Source: Bacteroidaceae bacterium (GTDB taxonomy: Bacteria; Bacteroidota; Bacteroidia; Bacteroidales; Bacteroidaceae). From it: 5,301 nt of DNA. Positions 1 through 5,152 of this stretch are shown here, piece after piece. The position numbers and the translations under genes were made by a program. Numbering within the stretch: position 1 is the stretch's first letter; every line of letters starts with the position of its first letter. Location: NCBI GenBank assembly GCA_024695315.1, contig JAILIJ010000350.1:1-5301 (forward strand), written 5' to 3'. The notes beneath the pieces are model-generated. The model ran no database searches and was not told where the DNA came from. It was given only the letters and a program-made list of their open reading frames with translations.

Positions 1-389
1 AAAGTACACCTGGACTTTTTGCCATAGATATAGCTTCGCATATAGGCTATAAATATAAGGGAGTATTTGGAGGTATTGTTTCAGCTTTAGGAGTTGCAGT
101 ACCTTCTATAATAGCCATTCTCCTTATTGCCATTTTCTTCCAGTCTTTCAAAGACAATATCTATGTTGAGAAATTCTTTAAGGGAGTCCGACCATGCGTC
201 GTAGCTCTTATTCTGGCACCATGTTTTAGTATGGCTAAGTCAGCAAAGATAAATCGTTTCAACTGCTGGATTCCTATCGTATGTGCTCTTCTTATTACAG
301 CATTTGGAGTATCACCAATATGGTGCATCCTAGCTGCAGGACTAGGTGGATATTTCTATGGTCTTATTCAAAGCAAAACAAAAAAATAA
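1..389 (+). CDS. Chromate transporter (CHR) family protein, first half-size subunit, 5'-truncated
   Basis: This is the C-terminal part of a membrane protein of the CHR (chromate ion transporter) family. The reading frame is open from base 3 and ends at TAA 387-389, giving 128 visible residues; the window edge removes roughly the first 60. The visible part starts at the conserved family motif, here STPGLFAIDIASHIGYK. It continues with hydrophobic segments beginning GVFGGIVSALGVAVPS, VRPCVVALILAPCFSMA, WIPIVCALLITAFGV and WCILAAGLGGYFYG, as expected for a polytopic inner-membrane protein. The PGL form of the motif, where the partner has PGP, is what I recall for the first member of Bacteroidales CHR pairs, so I do not treat it as a defect. 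The next gene is its partner, 88 bases downstream. Family members export chromate or related oxyanions; the real substrate here is unknown. The family call is firm and the function is inferred. Confidence 0.88.
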   Translation, partial: STPGLFAIDIASHIGYKYKGVFGGIVSALGVAVPSIIAILLIAIFFQSFKDNIYVEKFFKGVRPCVVALILAPCFSMAKSAKINRFNCWIPIVCALLITAFGVSPIWCILAAGLGGYFYGLIQSKTKK

Positions 390-410
390 TCACCAAAAGA
401 ATATATTTTT

Positions 411-442
411 ATTACTCTTTAAGATTTCTATAATAGAGTAAT
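411..442. repeat. Inverted repeat between the two transporter genes
   Basis: ATTACTCT (411-418) and AGAGTAAT (435-442) are perfect 8-base inverted arms around a 16-base AT-rich spacer. They lie 22 bases after the stop of the first transporter gene and end 35 bases before the ATG of the second. The arms could form a weak RNA hairpin (partial terminator or mRNA-stability element) or be a protein-binding dyad. The sequence after it is not a convincing U-tract, and two subunits of one transporter would normally be co-transcribed, so full termination here seems unlikely. In such AT-rich DNA it may also be chance. Confidence 0.35.
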
Positions 443-477
443 TGTTTTATCAATTCAAAAACTTAAGAAATCGAAAT

Positions 478-1050
478 ATGGTATTCTTAAAACTTTTCAT
501 AGTATTTTCAAAAATAGGTATCTTCAACTTTGGAGGAGGATACGCTATGCTTTCACTTATACAAAACGAGGTAGTATATAAAAATCATTGGTTGACAGTC
601 AATGAATTTACAGATATAGTGGCTGTAAGCCAATCCACACCAGGACCTATTGGTATCAACTGCGCAACATACGCTGGATATACAGCTGTCTTAAATGAGG
701 GCTATCCTGAATGGGCGGCTATTCTTGGTGCTATACTAGCCTCTTTAAGCGTCATTTGGTTACCATTTATCCTTATGATTTGTGTCAGTAAAGTAATGCT
801 GAAATATTGCAAAACAAAGACTGTAGGCTACATTTTCAGCACACTTCGCCCTGCCATCGTAGGACTCCTCATTTCTGCAGCTCTTATGCTTATGACAGTT
901 GAAAATTTCGGTAGTCCCGTAGACAATACATTTCTCTTTATAGTAAGTATAGTAATATTCTTATTTTCATTTATTGGTACTCGTATGTTCAAAATACATC
1001 CGATACTTATGATACTCCTATGTGGTCTTGCAGGACTAATAATATATTGA
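478..1050 (+). CDS. Chromate transporter (CHR) family protein, second half-size subunit
   Basis: This is a complete 190-residue membrane protein of the CHR family, the usual size of a short-chain half transporter that works with a second half, here the gene just upstream. Family landmarks are visible: the N-terminal FGGGYAM (residues 18-24), the WLT..EF segment (38-44), and STPGPIGINCATYAGY (53-68), the conserved core of the CHR domain. Hydrophobic segments follow at about 79-104, 122-140 and 150-166, with a last one at about 174-190 reaching the C-terminus. I chose ATG 478 because it places the conserved N-terminal helix (FLKLFIVFSKIGIFNFGGG) at the usual distance. A TTG at 442 would add 12 polar residues and overlaps an inverted repeat. 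No Shine-Dalgarno is seen, which is normal in Bacteroidota. The likely role is proton-linked export of chromate or another oxyanion; substrate and direction are inferred from the family only. Confidence 0.9.
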   Translation: MVFLKLFIVFSKIGIFNFGGGYAMLSLIQNEVVYKNHWLTVNEFTDIVAVSQSTPGPIGINCATYAGYTAVLNEGYPEWAAILGAILASLSVIWLPFILMICVSKVMLKYCKTKTVGYIFSTLRPAIVGLLISAALMLMTVENFGSPVDNTFLFIVSIVIFLFSFIGTRMFKIHPILMILLCGLAGLIIY

Positions 1051-1067
1051 TGCGTTAGCAATATAAA

Positions 1068-1084
1068 GTTCGGCCTTGGCGAAC
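1068..1084 (+). promoter_or_regulatory. Small hairpin just upstream of the peptidase start
   Basis: GTTCG (1068-1072) and CGAAC (1080-1084) can pair around a 7-base loop, GCCTTGG, and are followed by AAATTTTT. The hairpin lies in the 46-base gap between the transporter stop and the peptidase ATG (1097), and its 3' edge is 12 bases from that ATG. It could be a weak attenuator or modulate translation initiation. The stem is only five base pairs, so it may have no function. Confidence 0.25.
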
Positions 1085-1096
1085 AAATTTTTGAAG

Positions 1097-2464
1097 ATGA
1101 ACGAAACATTCAACACATATACACTTGAAAACGGTCTCCGTATAATACAGATATCCTCACCAACAAACGTTGCCTATTGTGGCATTTCCATTGATGCAGG
1201 AACAAGAGATGAACTTGATGATGAACACGGAATGGCTCACTTCTGCGAACACATGATGTTCAAAGGAACAGAAAAACGTCGCTCATGGCATATCATCAAC
1301 AGAATGGAAGCTGTAGGAGGAGACCTTAACGCATATACCAACAAAGAAGAAACTGTTGTTTATGCGGCATTTCTAAAGGATAATCTTGCACGTGCTATAG
1401 AACTGATGGGAGATATAGTCTTTCACAGTAATTTTCCACAAAACGAAATAGACAAGGAATCAGAAGTCATTATTGACGAAATAGAAAGCTATAATGATAC
1501 ACCTTCAGATCTTATTTTTGATAAATTCGAAAACATTATATATGAAGGGTCATCTTTAGGCCACGATATTCTTGGCACTTCTGAAGACGTTAGACGATTC
1601 AAATCTGAAGATGCAAAGAGATTTGTAAAACGTCTGTATCGTCCTGACAAAATGGTACTATTTGTTTTTGGAGATGTAAATTTCAAATATGTTGTTAGAC
1701 TAGCTAATAAATATCTCAATGAGAAAAGTAATGATGATATATCAAATATAAATGGCAGCTCAGCTGCCAGAATTTTTAATAAATTATCAAATTCCACTTT
1801 AACTGAAGACAATAACATATCTGAAGATATCGTAAATGAGCCAGAAATAGCTCTTAATGACTTTCAAATAACAAAAGAGTACATATTACCATCTCCACCA
1901 CTTTGCGCTTCTGCAGGCAAAACTATAGTAGTAAATCATGGTACACATCAGGCACATGTCATGATTGGGTGTCCAGCCTACTCATCAGATGACAAATGCA
2001 GAATTGCTTTATATTTGCTCAACAACATTATTGGAGGCCCAGGAATGAATTCACGTCTCAATGTTGCACTAAGAGAACATAATGGACTTGTATATACCGT
2101 AGAAAGCTCTCTTACAAACTATACAGACACAAGTACATTTGCCATTTATTTTGGTTGTGACGAAGAAGATATTGACAAATGCCTTAAAATCGTCCGTAAG
2201 GAGCTTGATAAGTTAATGAGTGCTCCACTTACAGAAAATCAGTTTAAGGCCATTATGAAGCAAATAGAAGGCCAAATAGGAGTTGCTTGCGATAATTTCG
2301 AGAATTATTCATTAGATATGGCTAAATGTTTCCTTCATTATAATCGTTTTGAAGGCATGAATGATACTATTAGTCATCTCCATGAGCTTAATCCACAAAT
2401 ACTCCAACAAGTAGCGAAGGATATACTTGCAAAAGACAGACTCGTTACTCTAATTTTTAAATAA
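1097..2464 (+). CDS. M16 family zinc metallopeptidase (insulinase/processing-peptidase type)
   Basis: This encodes a 455-residue soluble zinc peptidase of the M16 (pitrilysin/insulinase) family, M16B-like because it has one N-terminal catalytic and one C-terminal inactive-type domain. The inverted zinc motif HxxEH is HFCEH at residues 48-52. The third ligand is probably E128 in EVIIDEIE, 76 residues after H52, as in mitochondrial processing peptidase. The second domain has the glycine-rich IIGGPGMNSRL (311-321) and the conserved Arg/Tyr pair R326 and Y333 in LREHNGLVY. All key residues are present, so activity is expected. No signal peptide is visible, so it is probably cytoplasmic; the substrate is unknown. 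Between the domains, residues about 207-262, lies a hydrophilic Asn/Asp/Ser-rich stretch that makes it longer than the roughly 410 residues I recall for close relatives. ATG 1097 gives the typical start MNETFNTYTLENGLRI; TTG 1076 would add seven residues lying over a hairpin. The gene starts 46 bases after the transporter and probably shares its transcript. Confidence 0.93.
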   Translation: MNETFNTYTLENGLRIIQISSPTNVAYCGISIDAGTRDELDDEHGMAHFCEHMMFKGTEKRRSWHIINRMEAVGGDLNAYTNKEETVVYAAFLKDNLARAIELMGDIVFHSNFPQNEIDKESEVIIDEIESYNDTPSDLIFDKFENIIYEGSSLGHDILGTSEDVRRFKSEDAKRFVKRLYRPDKMVLFVFGDVNFKYVVRLANKYLNEKSNDDISNINGSSAARIFNKLSNSTLTEDNNISEDIVNEPEIALNDFQITKEYILPSPPLCASAGKTIVVNHGTHQAHVMIGCPAYSSDDKCRIALYLLNNIIGGPGMNSRLNVALREHNGLVYTVESSLTNYTDTSTFAIYFGCDEEDIDKCLKIVRKELDKLMSAPLTENQFKAIMKQIEGQIGVACDNFENYSLDMAKCFLHYNRFEGMNDTISHLHELNPQILQQVAKDILAKDRLVTLIFK

Positions 2465-2519
2465 ATAACTTCAAAAATACAGAATGAACATTTAACAGTC
2501 ATTAAAATACGATTAAAAC

Positions 2520-2570
2520 GTTTGAGCGGTGTTTGAGCAGTGTTTGAGCAGTGTTTGAACACCGCTCAAA
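2520..2570. repeat. 11-base tandem repeat ending in a 13-base inverted arm
   Basis: Three head-to-tail copies of GTTTGAGCRGT lie at 2520-2530 (R=G), 2531-2541 (R=A) and 2542-2552 (R=A). A partial copy, GTTTGA, follows at 2553. The end of the array, AACACCGCTCAAA (2558-2570), is the exact reverse complement of the start of the first copy, TTTGAGCGGTGTT (2521-2533). The whole block can therefore fold as one 13-base-pair hairpin, or in slipped forms using the later copies with one mismatch. Read on the minus strand, the stem is followed by CGTTTTAATC, so it could be a backup terminator for groL read-through. Read on the plus strand, no U-tract follows. The layout also suits a dispersed REP-like repeat. 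Confidence 0.75.
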
Positions 2571-2586
2571 TGATGCAAAAACGAAA

Positions 2587-2623
2587 TGTACAAATTGGTT
2601 TGTATATGAAAAACAATTTTCAT
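2587..2623. repeat. Two adjacent small tetraloop hairpins
   Basis: TGTACAAA (2587-2594) pairs with TTTGTATA (2599-2606) around the loop TTGG, with one G-T wobble. Immediately after, ATGAAAA (2606-2612) pairs perfectly with TTTTCAT (2617-2623) around the loop ACAA. The two share base 2606, so they could not both be fully closed at once. Each alone could be chance in AT-rich DNA; they are listed because they sit in a run of similar hairpins. Confidence 0.4.
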
Positions 2624-2643
2624 TCTTAAAAGTTATACTTTAC

Positions 2644-2663
2644 AGTACCATGTGGATGGTACT
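2644..2663. repeat. 8-base inverted repeat with GTGG loop
   Basis: AGTACCAT (2644-2651) and ATGGTACT (2656-2663) are perfect inverted arms around GTGG. The element ends one base before the 44-base palindrome and shares the AGTAC end sequence with it, suggesting both belong to one repeat family or a composite element. Confidence 0.55.
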
Positions 2664-2664
2664 A

Positions 2665-2727
2665 CAGTACTTTGCGGAAAAAACTGCAGTTTTTCCCGCA
2701 AAGTACTGCAGTTTTTCCCGCAGAGTA
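2665..2727. repeat. 44-base palindrome fused to a 22-base tandem repeat
   Basis: Bases 2665-2708 form an almost perfect palindrome centred on CTGCAG (2684-2689), running from CAGTACTTTGCGG at the left to CCGCAAAGTACTG at the right. The only mismatch is A2678 against C2695, which is an A-C clash on the plus-strand RNA and a tolerated G-U on the minus strand. The right half is duplicated in tandem: the 22-base unit CTGCAGTTTTTCCCGCARAG followed by TA occupies 2684-2705 (R=A) and 2706-2727 (R=G), differing at one base. The left half is an inverted copy of the same unit, so the block is three copies, one inverted and two direct. It may be a dispersed intergenic repeat or a protein-binding element; no encoded product is likely. 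Confidence 0.8.
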
Positions 2728-2811
2728 CTAATTGATACTCTTTAATGACTTAACTTTTTCTTAAAAACGTGTACGGACTGACTTTCTTTTAGAGAAACAC
2801 CTTTTTTCGGT

Positions 2812-2819
2812 TACCTTTG
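2812..2819 (+). promoter_or_regulatory. Possible Bacteroidota -7 box (TAnnTTTG)
   Basis: TACCTTTG matches the -7 consensus TAnnTTTG of the main sigma factor in Bacteroidota in all fixed positions. The expected -33 TTG about 19-21 bases upstream is not clear; only a T-rich TTTTAG (2787-2792) is there. If used, it would start a plus-strand transcript near 2825 that ends about 110 bases later at the hairpin terminator 2895-2932, with no coding sequence inside. That would be a small RNA. A single eight-base match with four fixed T/A-type bases is weak evidence. Confidence 0.3.
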
Positions 2820-2894
2820 CTACTTCGAAAACTTTCTTTATCAGCTATTCCAATATAAAAATTGTGATCGGGGAAATAGATAAGGATTTAAAAT

Positions 2895-2940
2895 AAAGAT
2901 GGCGCGTCAAGAGCACTTGACACGCCATCTTTTATTTTTA
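2895..2940. terminator. Bidirectional intrinsic terminator after groL
   Basis: AAAGATGGCGCGTCAAG (2895-2911) pairs with CTTGACACGCCATCTTT (2916-2932) around the loop AGCA, giving a 17-base stem with one imperfect pair (C2905 with A2922). On the minus-strand RNA that pair is a G-U wobble, so the stem is continuous in the direction of groES-groL. There it lies 21 bases after the groL stop and is followed by the U-rich AUUUUAAA. On the plus strand the stem is followed by TTATTTTTA, also a good U-tract, so it can stop transcripts from both sides. This is the expected place for a terminator shared by convergent operons. Confidence 0.88.
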
Positions 2941-2953
2941 TCGTAATATTTTA

Positions 2954-4585
2954 TTACATCATGCCACCCATACCTGGAGCGCCGCCCATTGGCATCTCTG
3001 GCTTATCTTCCTTAGCATCTACAATAACGCACTCAGTAGTAAGGAACATACCTGCGATAGAAGCTGCATTCTCAAGAGCTACACGAGTAACCTTAGCTGG
3101 GTCGATGATACCTGACTCACGTAGATTCTCGTATGTATCCTTACGAGCGTTATAACCGAAGTCACCCTTCTGATTGCGTACCTTCTCAACCACTACAGAA
3201 CCCTCAAGACCTGCATTCTCTACAATCTGACGGAGTGGCTCCTCAATAGCACGCTTAATAATCTTGATACCTGTTGTCTCGTCAGCATTCTCACCCTCAA
3301 GACCCTCAAGGCTCTCGATAGCACGGATAAGAGCTACACCACCACCAGGAATAGTACCTTCCTCAATAGCAGCACGAGTAGCGCAAAGAGCATCGTCAAC
3401 ACGATCTTTCTTCTCCTTCATTTCAACTTCTGAAGCTGCACCTACATAAAGTACTGCAACACCACCAGAAAGCTTAGCAAGACGCTCCTGAAGCTTCTCC
3501 TTATCATAGTCAGAAGTAGTATTCTTAATCTCATTCTTAATCTGGTTTACACGATCCTGAATGAGCTCCTTCTTACCCTTTCCACCAACGATAGTTGTAT
3601 TATCCTTAGTGATTGTAACCTTTTCAGCAGAACCAAGCATCTCAAGTGTTGCCTGCTCAAGCTTCAAGCCCTTCTCCTCAGAGATAACTATACCACCTGT
3701 AAGGATAGCAATATCCTCAAGCATAGCCTTACGACGATCGCCGAATCCAGGAGCCTTAACAGCACAAATCTTGAGCTGAGCACGGAGACGGTTTACTACG
3801 AGAGTAGTGAGTGCCTCAGAGTCTACATCCTCAGCAATAACGAGGATTGGACGACCTGACTGAGCAGCTGGGTTAAGAATTGGAAGGAACTCCTGAAGGT
3901 TAGAAATCTTCTTGTCATAGATAAGGATGAGTGGGTTCTCCATCTCACACTCCATCTTCTCTGTATTAGTTACGAAATATGGTGAAAGATAACCACGATC
4001 GAACTGCATACCTTCAACAACACCAATTGTTGTCTCACGGCTCTTAGCTTCCTCAATAGTAATTACACCATCCTTAGAAACCTTCTTCATTGCGTCAGCG
4101 ATAAGCTTACCAATTTCGCTATCGTTATTAGCAGAAACAGTAGCTACCTGTTCAATCTTATCATAGTTATCACCAACCTGCTCACTCTGAGCCTTAATAT
4201 GCTCAACAACCTTAGCAACAGCCTTATCGATACCGCGCTTCAAATCCATTGGATTAGCACCAGCAGCAACGTTCTTAAGACCTGTAGAACAAATGCTCTG
4301 TGCAAGAACAGTAGCAGTAGTTGTACCATCACCTGCATCATCACCAGTCTTGCTTGCAACGCTCTTTACGAGCTGAGCACCTGTGTTCTGGAATGGATCA
4401 GCAAGTTCAATCTCTTTAGCAACAGTCACACCATCCTTAGTGATATGTGGAGCGCCAAACTTCTTTTCAATAATAACGTTACGTCCTTTAGGACCAAGTG
4501 TTACCTTTACTGCGTTAGCAAGAGTATCTACACCCTGCTTCAACTGCTCACGAGCCTCAATATTGAATTTTAAATCTTTTGCCAT
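2954..4585 (-). CDS. groL: Chaperonin GroEL (Cpn60, Hsp60)
   Basis: This encodes the 60-kDa chaperonin, which forms a double heptameric ring in the cytoplasm and folds proteins in its cavity with ATP and the GroES lid. The 543-residue protein is full length. The ATP site is visible as VTLGPKGRN (28-36) and the GDGTTT loop (85-90), whose Asp86 matches E. coli Asp87. Asp398 in RVDDALCATRA is the hydrolytic residue. The Cpn60 signature AAIEEGTIPGGG is at 405-416. The apical, substrate- and GroES-binding domain covers about 190-375. The tail ends in a GGM-type repeat, PMGGAPGMGGMM, as in typical GroEL. The start MAKDLKFN is canonical. It lies 94 bases downstream of groES on the same strand and is surely in one operon with it. 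No useful Shine-Dalgarno sits at the normal distance; the nearest strong purine tract is 43 bases away. Nothing is missing or broken. Confidence 0.99.
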   Translation of the reverse strand: MAKDLKFNIEAREQLKQGVDTLANAVKVTLGPKGRNVIIEKKFGAPHITKDGVTVAKEIELADPFQNTGAQLVKSVASKTGDDAGDGTTTATVLAQSICSTGLKNVAAGANPMDLKRGIDKAVAKVVEHIKAQSEQVGDNYDKIEQVATVSANNDSEIGKLIADAMKKVSKDGVITIEEAKSRETTIGVVEGMQFDRGYLSPYFVTNTEKMECEMENPLILIYDKKISNLQEFLPILNPAAQSGRPILVIAEDVDSEALTTLVVNRLRAQLKICAVKAPGFGDRRKAMLEDIAILTGGIVISEEKGLKLEQATLEMLGSAEKVTITKDNTTIVGGKGKKELIQDRVNQIKNEIKNTTSDYDKEKLQERLAKLSGGVAVLYVGAASEVEMKEKKDRVDDALCATRAAIEEGTIPGGGVALIRAIESLEGLEGENADETTGIKIIKRAIEEPLRQIVENAGLEGSVVVEKVRNQKGDFGYNARKDTYENLRESGIIDPAKVTRVALENAASIAGMFLTTECVIVDAKEDKPEMPMGGAPGMGGMM

Positions 4586-4679
4586 AATCTTAATGAAGAG
4601 CTACTTTATACTTAAGGATGTTGACCACCCTCCTCTTTTCACTCTTACTTTAAAAAGTTAAATAAAAAATGATAAGTAA
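4586..4679 (-). promoter_or_regulatory. groES-groL intercistronic leader with displaced AGGAGG
   Basis: The 94-base gap between the two chaperonin genes contains, on the minus strand, a perfect Shine-Dalgarno-like AGGAGG (plus-strand CCTCCT at 4629-4634). It is separated by 43 bases from the groL ATG, too far to direct that start in a linear mRNA. The sequence just before the ATG is CTTCATTAAGATT, with no ribosome-binding purine tract. AAGAG just before the AGGAGG core can pair with CTCTT about 15 bases before the ATG. That five-base stem could shorten the effective distance or mask the site. I see no terminator or promoter of recognisable type here. Confidence 0.4.
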
Positions 4680-4952
4680 TTATTTAAGAACAGCGAGAAC
4701 GTCAGACTGACGCATCATAAGATACTTCTCACCTTCAAATTCAAGTTCAGTACCAGAATACTTTCCATAAAGAACCTGATCACCTACCTTAAGGATCATT
4801 TCTTCATCCTTTGTGCCATTACCCGCAGCAACTACCTGACCCTGTAATGGTTTTTCCTTTGCTGTATCAGGAATAATAATACCGCCTATTGTCTTTTCTT
4901 CAGCTGGAGCAGGAAGAATAAGAACTCGATCTGCTAATGGTTGAATTTTCAT
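4680..4952 (-). CDS. groES: Co-chaperonin GroES (Cpn10, Hsp10)
   Basis: This encodes the 90-residue co-chaperonin whose heptameric ring caps GroEL and closes the folding chamber. The start MKIQPLADRVLILP is the typical Cpn10 opening. The mobile loop spans about residues 16-34 and carries the hydrophobic contact tripeptide GG-III (23-27), which binds the GroEL apical domain. VGDQVLYGKYSGTELEFEGE (56-75) and the closing YLMMRQSDVLAVLK match the family core and C-terminus. The length is normal. ATG 4952 is supported by a good Shine-Dalgarno upstream and by the conserved N-terminus. It is the first gene of the groES-groL operon. The operon promoter must lie in the following 349 bases; no CIRCE heat-shock operator is visible there. 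Confidence 0.99.
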   Translation of the reverse strand: MKIQPLADRVLILPAPAEEKTIGGIIIPDTAKEKPLQGQVVAAGNGTKDEEMILKVGDQVLYGKYSGTELEFEGEKYLMMRQSDVLAVLK

Positions 4953-4961
4953 ATTAGAAAT

Positions 4962-4966
4962 CTCCT
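4962..4966 (-). promoter_or_regulatory. Ribosome-binding site of groES
   Basis: On the minus strand AGGAG lies nine bases before the groES ATG, an almost ideal spacing. It stands out because the other complete genes in this window show no such site. It fits a highly expressed gene. Confidence 0.75.
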
Positions 4967-4998
4967 ATTTTTATTTGTTAATTATTATTGCATTTATA

Positions 4999-5032
4999 GT
5001 GTGTGAAATAAAAATTATCTTGTCACGCACAC
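4999..5032. repeat. Imperfect inverted repeat in the groES leader
   Basis: GTGTGTGA (4999-5006) and TCACGCACAC (5023-5032) are inverted arms that match except for two extra bases in the right arm. They surround a 16-base AT-rich spacer and begin 46 bases upstream of the groES start. They could form a 5'-UTR stem or a protein-binding site. The G-T and A-C alternation makes a chance match fairly easy. Confidence 0.35.
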
Positions 5033-5043
5033 AAAAAGGTAAT

Positions 5044-5059
5044 TACAAATAATGTGCCA
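5044..5059 (-). promoter_or_regulatory. Near-consensus sigma-54-like promoter element
   Basis: Read on the minus strand this is TGGCAC-ATTAT-TTGTA. The sigma-54 consensus is TGGCAC, five bases, TTGCA or TTGCT. The -24 half is perfect and preceded by the favoured T, and the spacing is exact. The -12 half has T in place of the nearly invariant C. It faces groES and would give a leader of roughly 80 bases. The -12 mismatch and the housekeeping role of groES argue against it, so this is only a possible promoter. Confidence 0.25.
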
Positions 5060-5120
5060 ATTATATACATAGTGTCAATATAAAAACATTATGTCAGTTA
5101 CATATAAAAATAGGGGTGAC

Positions 5121-5152
5121 AATATGACAGAATAAATAAAAATTGTCATATT
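5121..5152. promoter_or_regulatory. Nine-base dyad, possible regulator-binding site
   Basis: AATATGACA (5121-5129) and TGTCATATT (5144-5152) are perfect inverted nine-base arms around a 14-base spacer of only A, T and one G. The distance between arm centres is 23 bases, about two DNA helical turns, which suits a dimeric DNA-binding protein. A further direct TGACA sits at 5117-5121, overlapping the left arm. The dyad is 169 bases upstream of groES. It could control groES, or a gene beyond the right edge. An RNA hairpin role is less likely given the long loop. Confidence 0.45.

Larger units (their letters stand above)
2465..2953. other. Non-coding, palindrome-rich region between convergent operons
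   Basis: This 489-base gap separates the ends of two converging transcription units. It has no credible protein gene. It contains, in order: an 11-base tandem repeat closed by an inverted arm (2520-2570), two small tetraloop hairpins (2587-2623), a third (2644-2663), a 44-base near-perfect palindrome merged with a 22-base tandem repeat (2665-2727), a TAnnTTTG-type box (2812-2819) and a strong terminator hairpin (2895-2932). The stretch 2465-2519 shows nothing distinctive, and 2731-2811 shows only AT-rich sequence. Parts are listed separately. Confidence 0.85.

Noticed and set aside
442..477. TTG start extending the second transporter by 12 residues
   Set aside because: The added residues are polar and unlike the family's N-terminus, and the TTG overlaps the last base of an inverted repeat. 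ATG 478 fits the family better.
1..1050. Frameshifted single long-chain chromate transporter
   Set aside because: The two halves each carry the conserved family motif and are separated by a stop plus 88 non-coding bases. That is the normal short-chain pair, not a broken fusion.
1076..1096. TTG start extending the peptidase by seven residues
   Set aside because: ATG 1097 gives the family-typical start, and the extension lies over a small hairpin.
828..1109. Minus-strand frame antisense to the transporter and peptidase start
   Set aside because: It lies opposite well-conserved coding sequence of two families, and its product looks random. The frame at 1489-1818 on the minus strand is rejected for the same reason.
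2374..2562. Minus-strand open frame of 62 codons over the peptidase end and repeat
   Set aside because: It overlaps the conserved C-terminus of the M16 gene and begins within the 11-base repeat; it is a shadow frame.
2520..2727. CRISPR array
   Set aside because: The repeats of 11 and 22 bases are directly abutting with no unique spacers, and no cas genes are in view.
2551..2745. Plus-strand open frame of 64 codons starting at GTG
   Set aside because: It runs straight through the tandem repeats and the 44-base palindrome, has a GTG start inside a repeat, and its product has no family-like composition. The repeats explain the sequence better.
4199..4661. Plus-strand open frames opposite the groL 5' half and the intercistronic gap
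   Set aside because: They are antisense shadows of a strongly conserved gene with restricted codon use and have no recognisable protein features. The same holds for the shorter ones at 2961-3155, 3264-3449 and 3561-3779.
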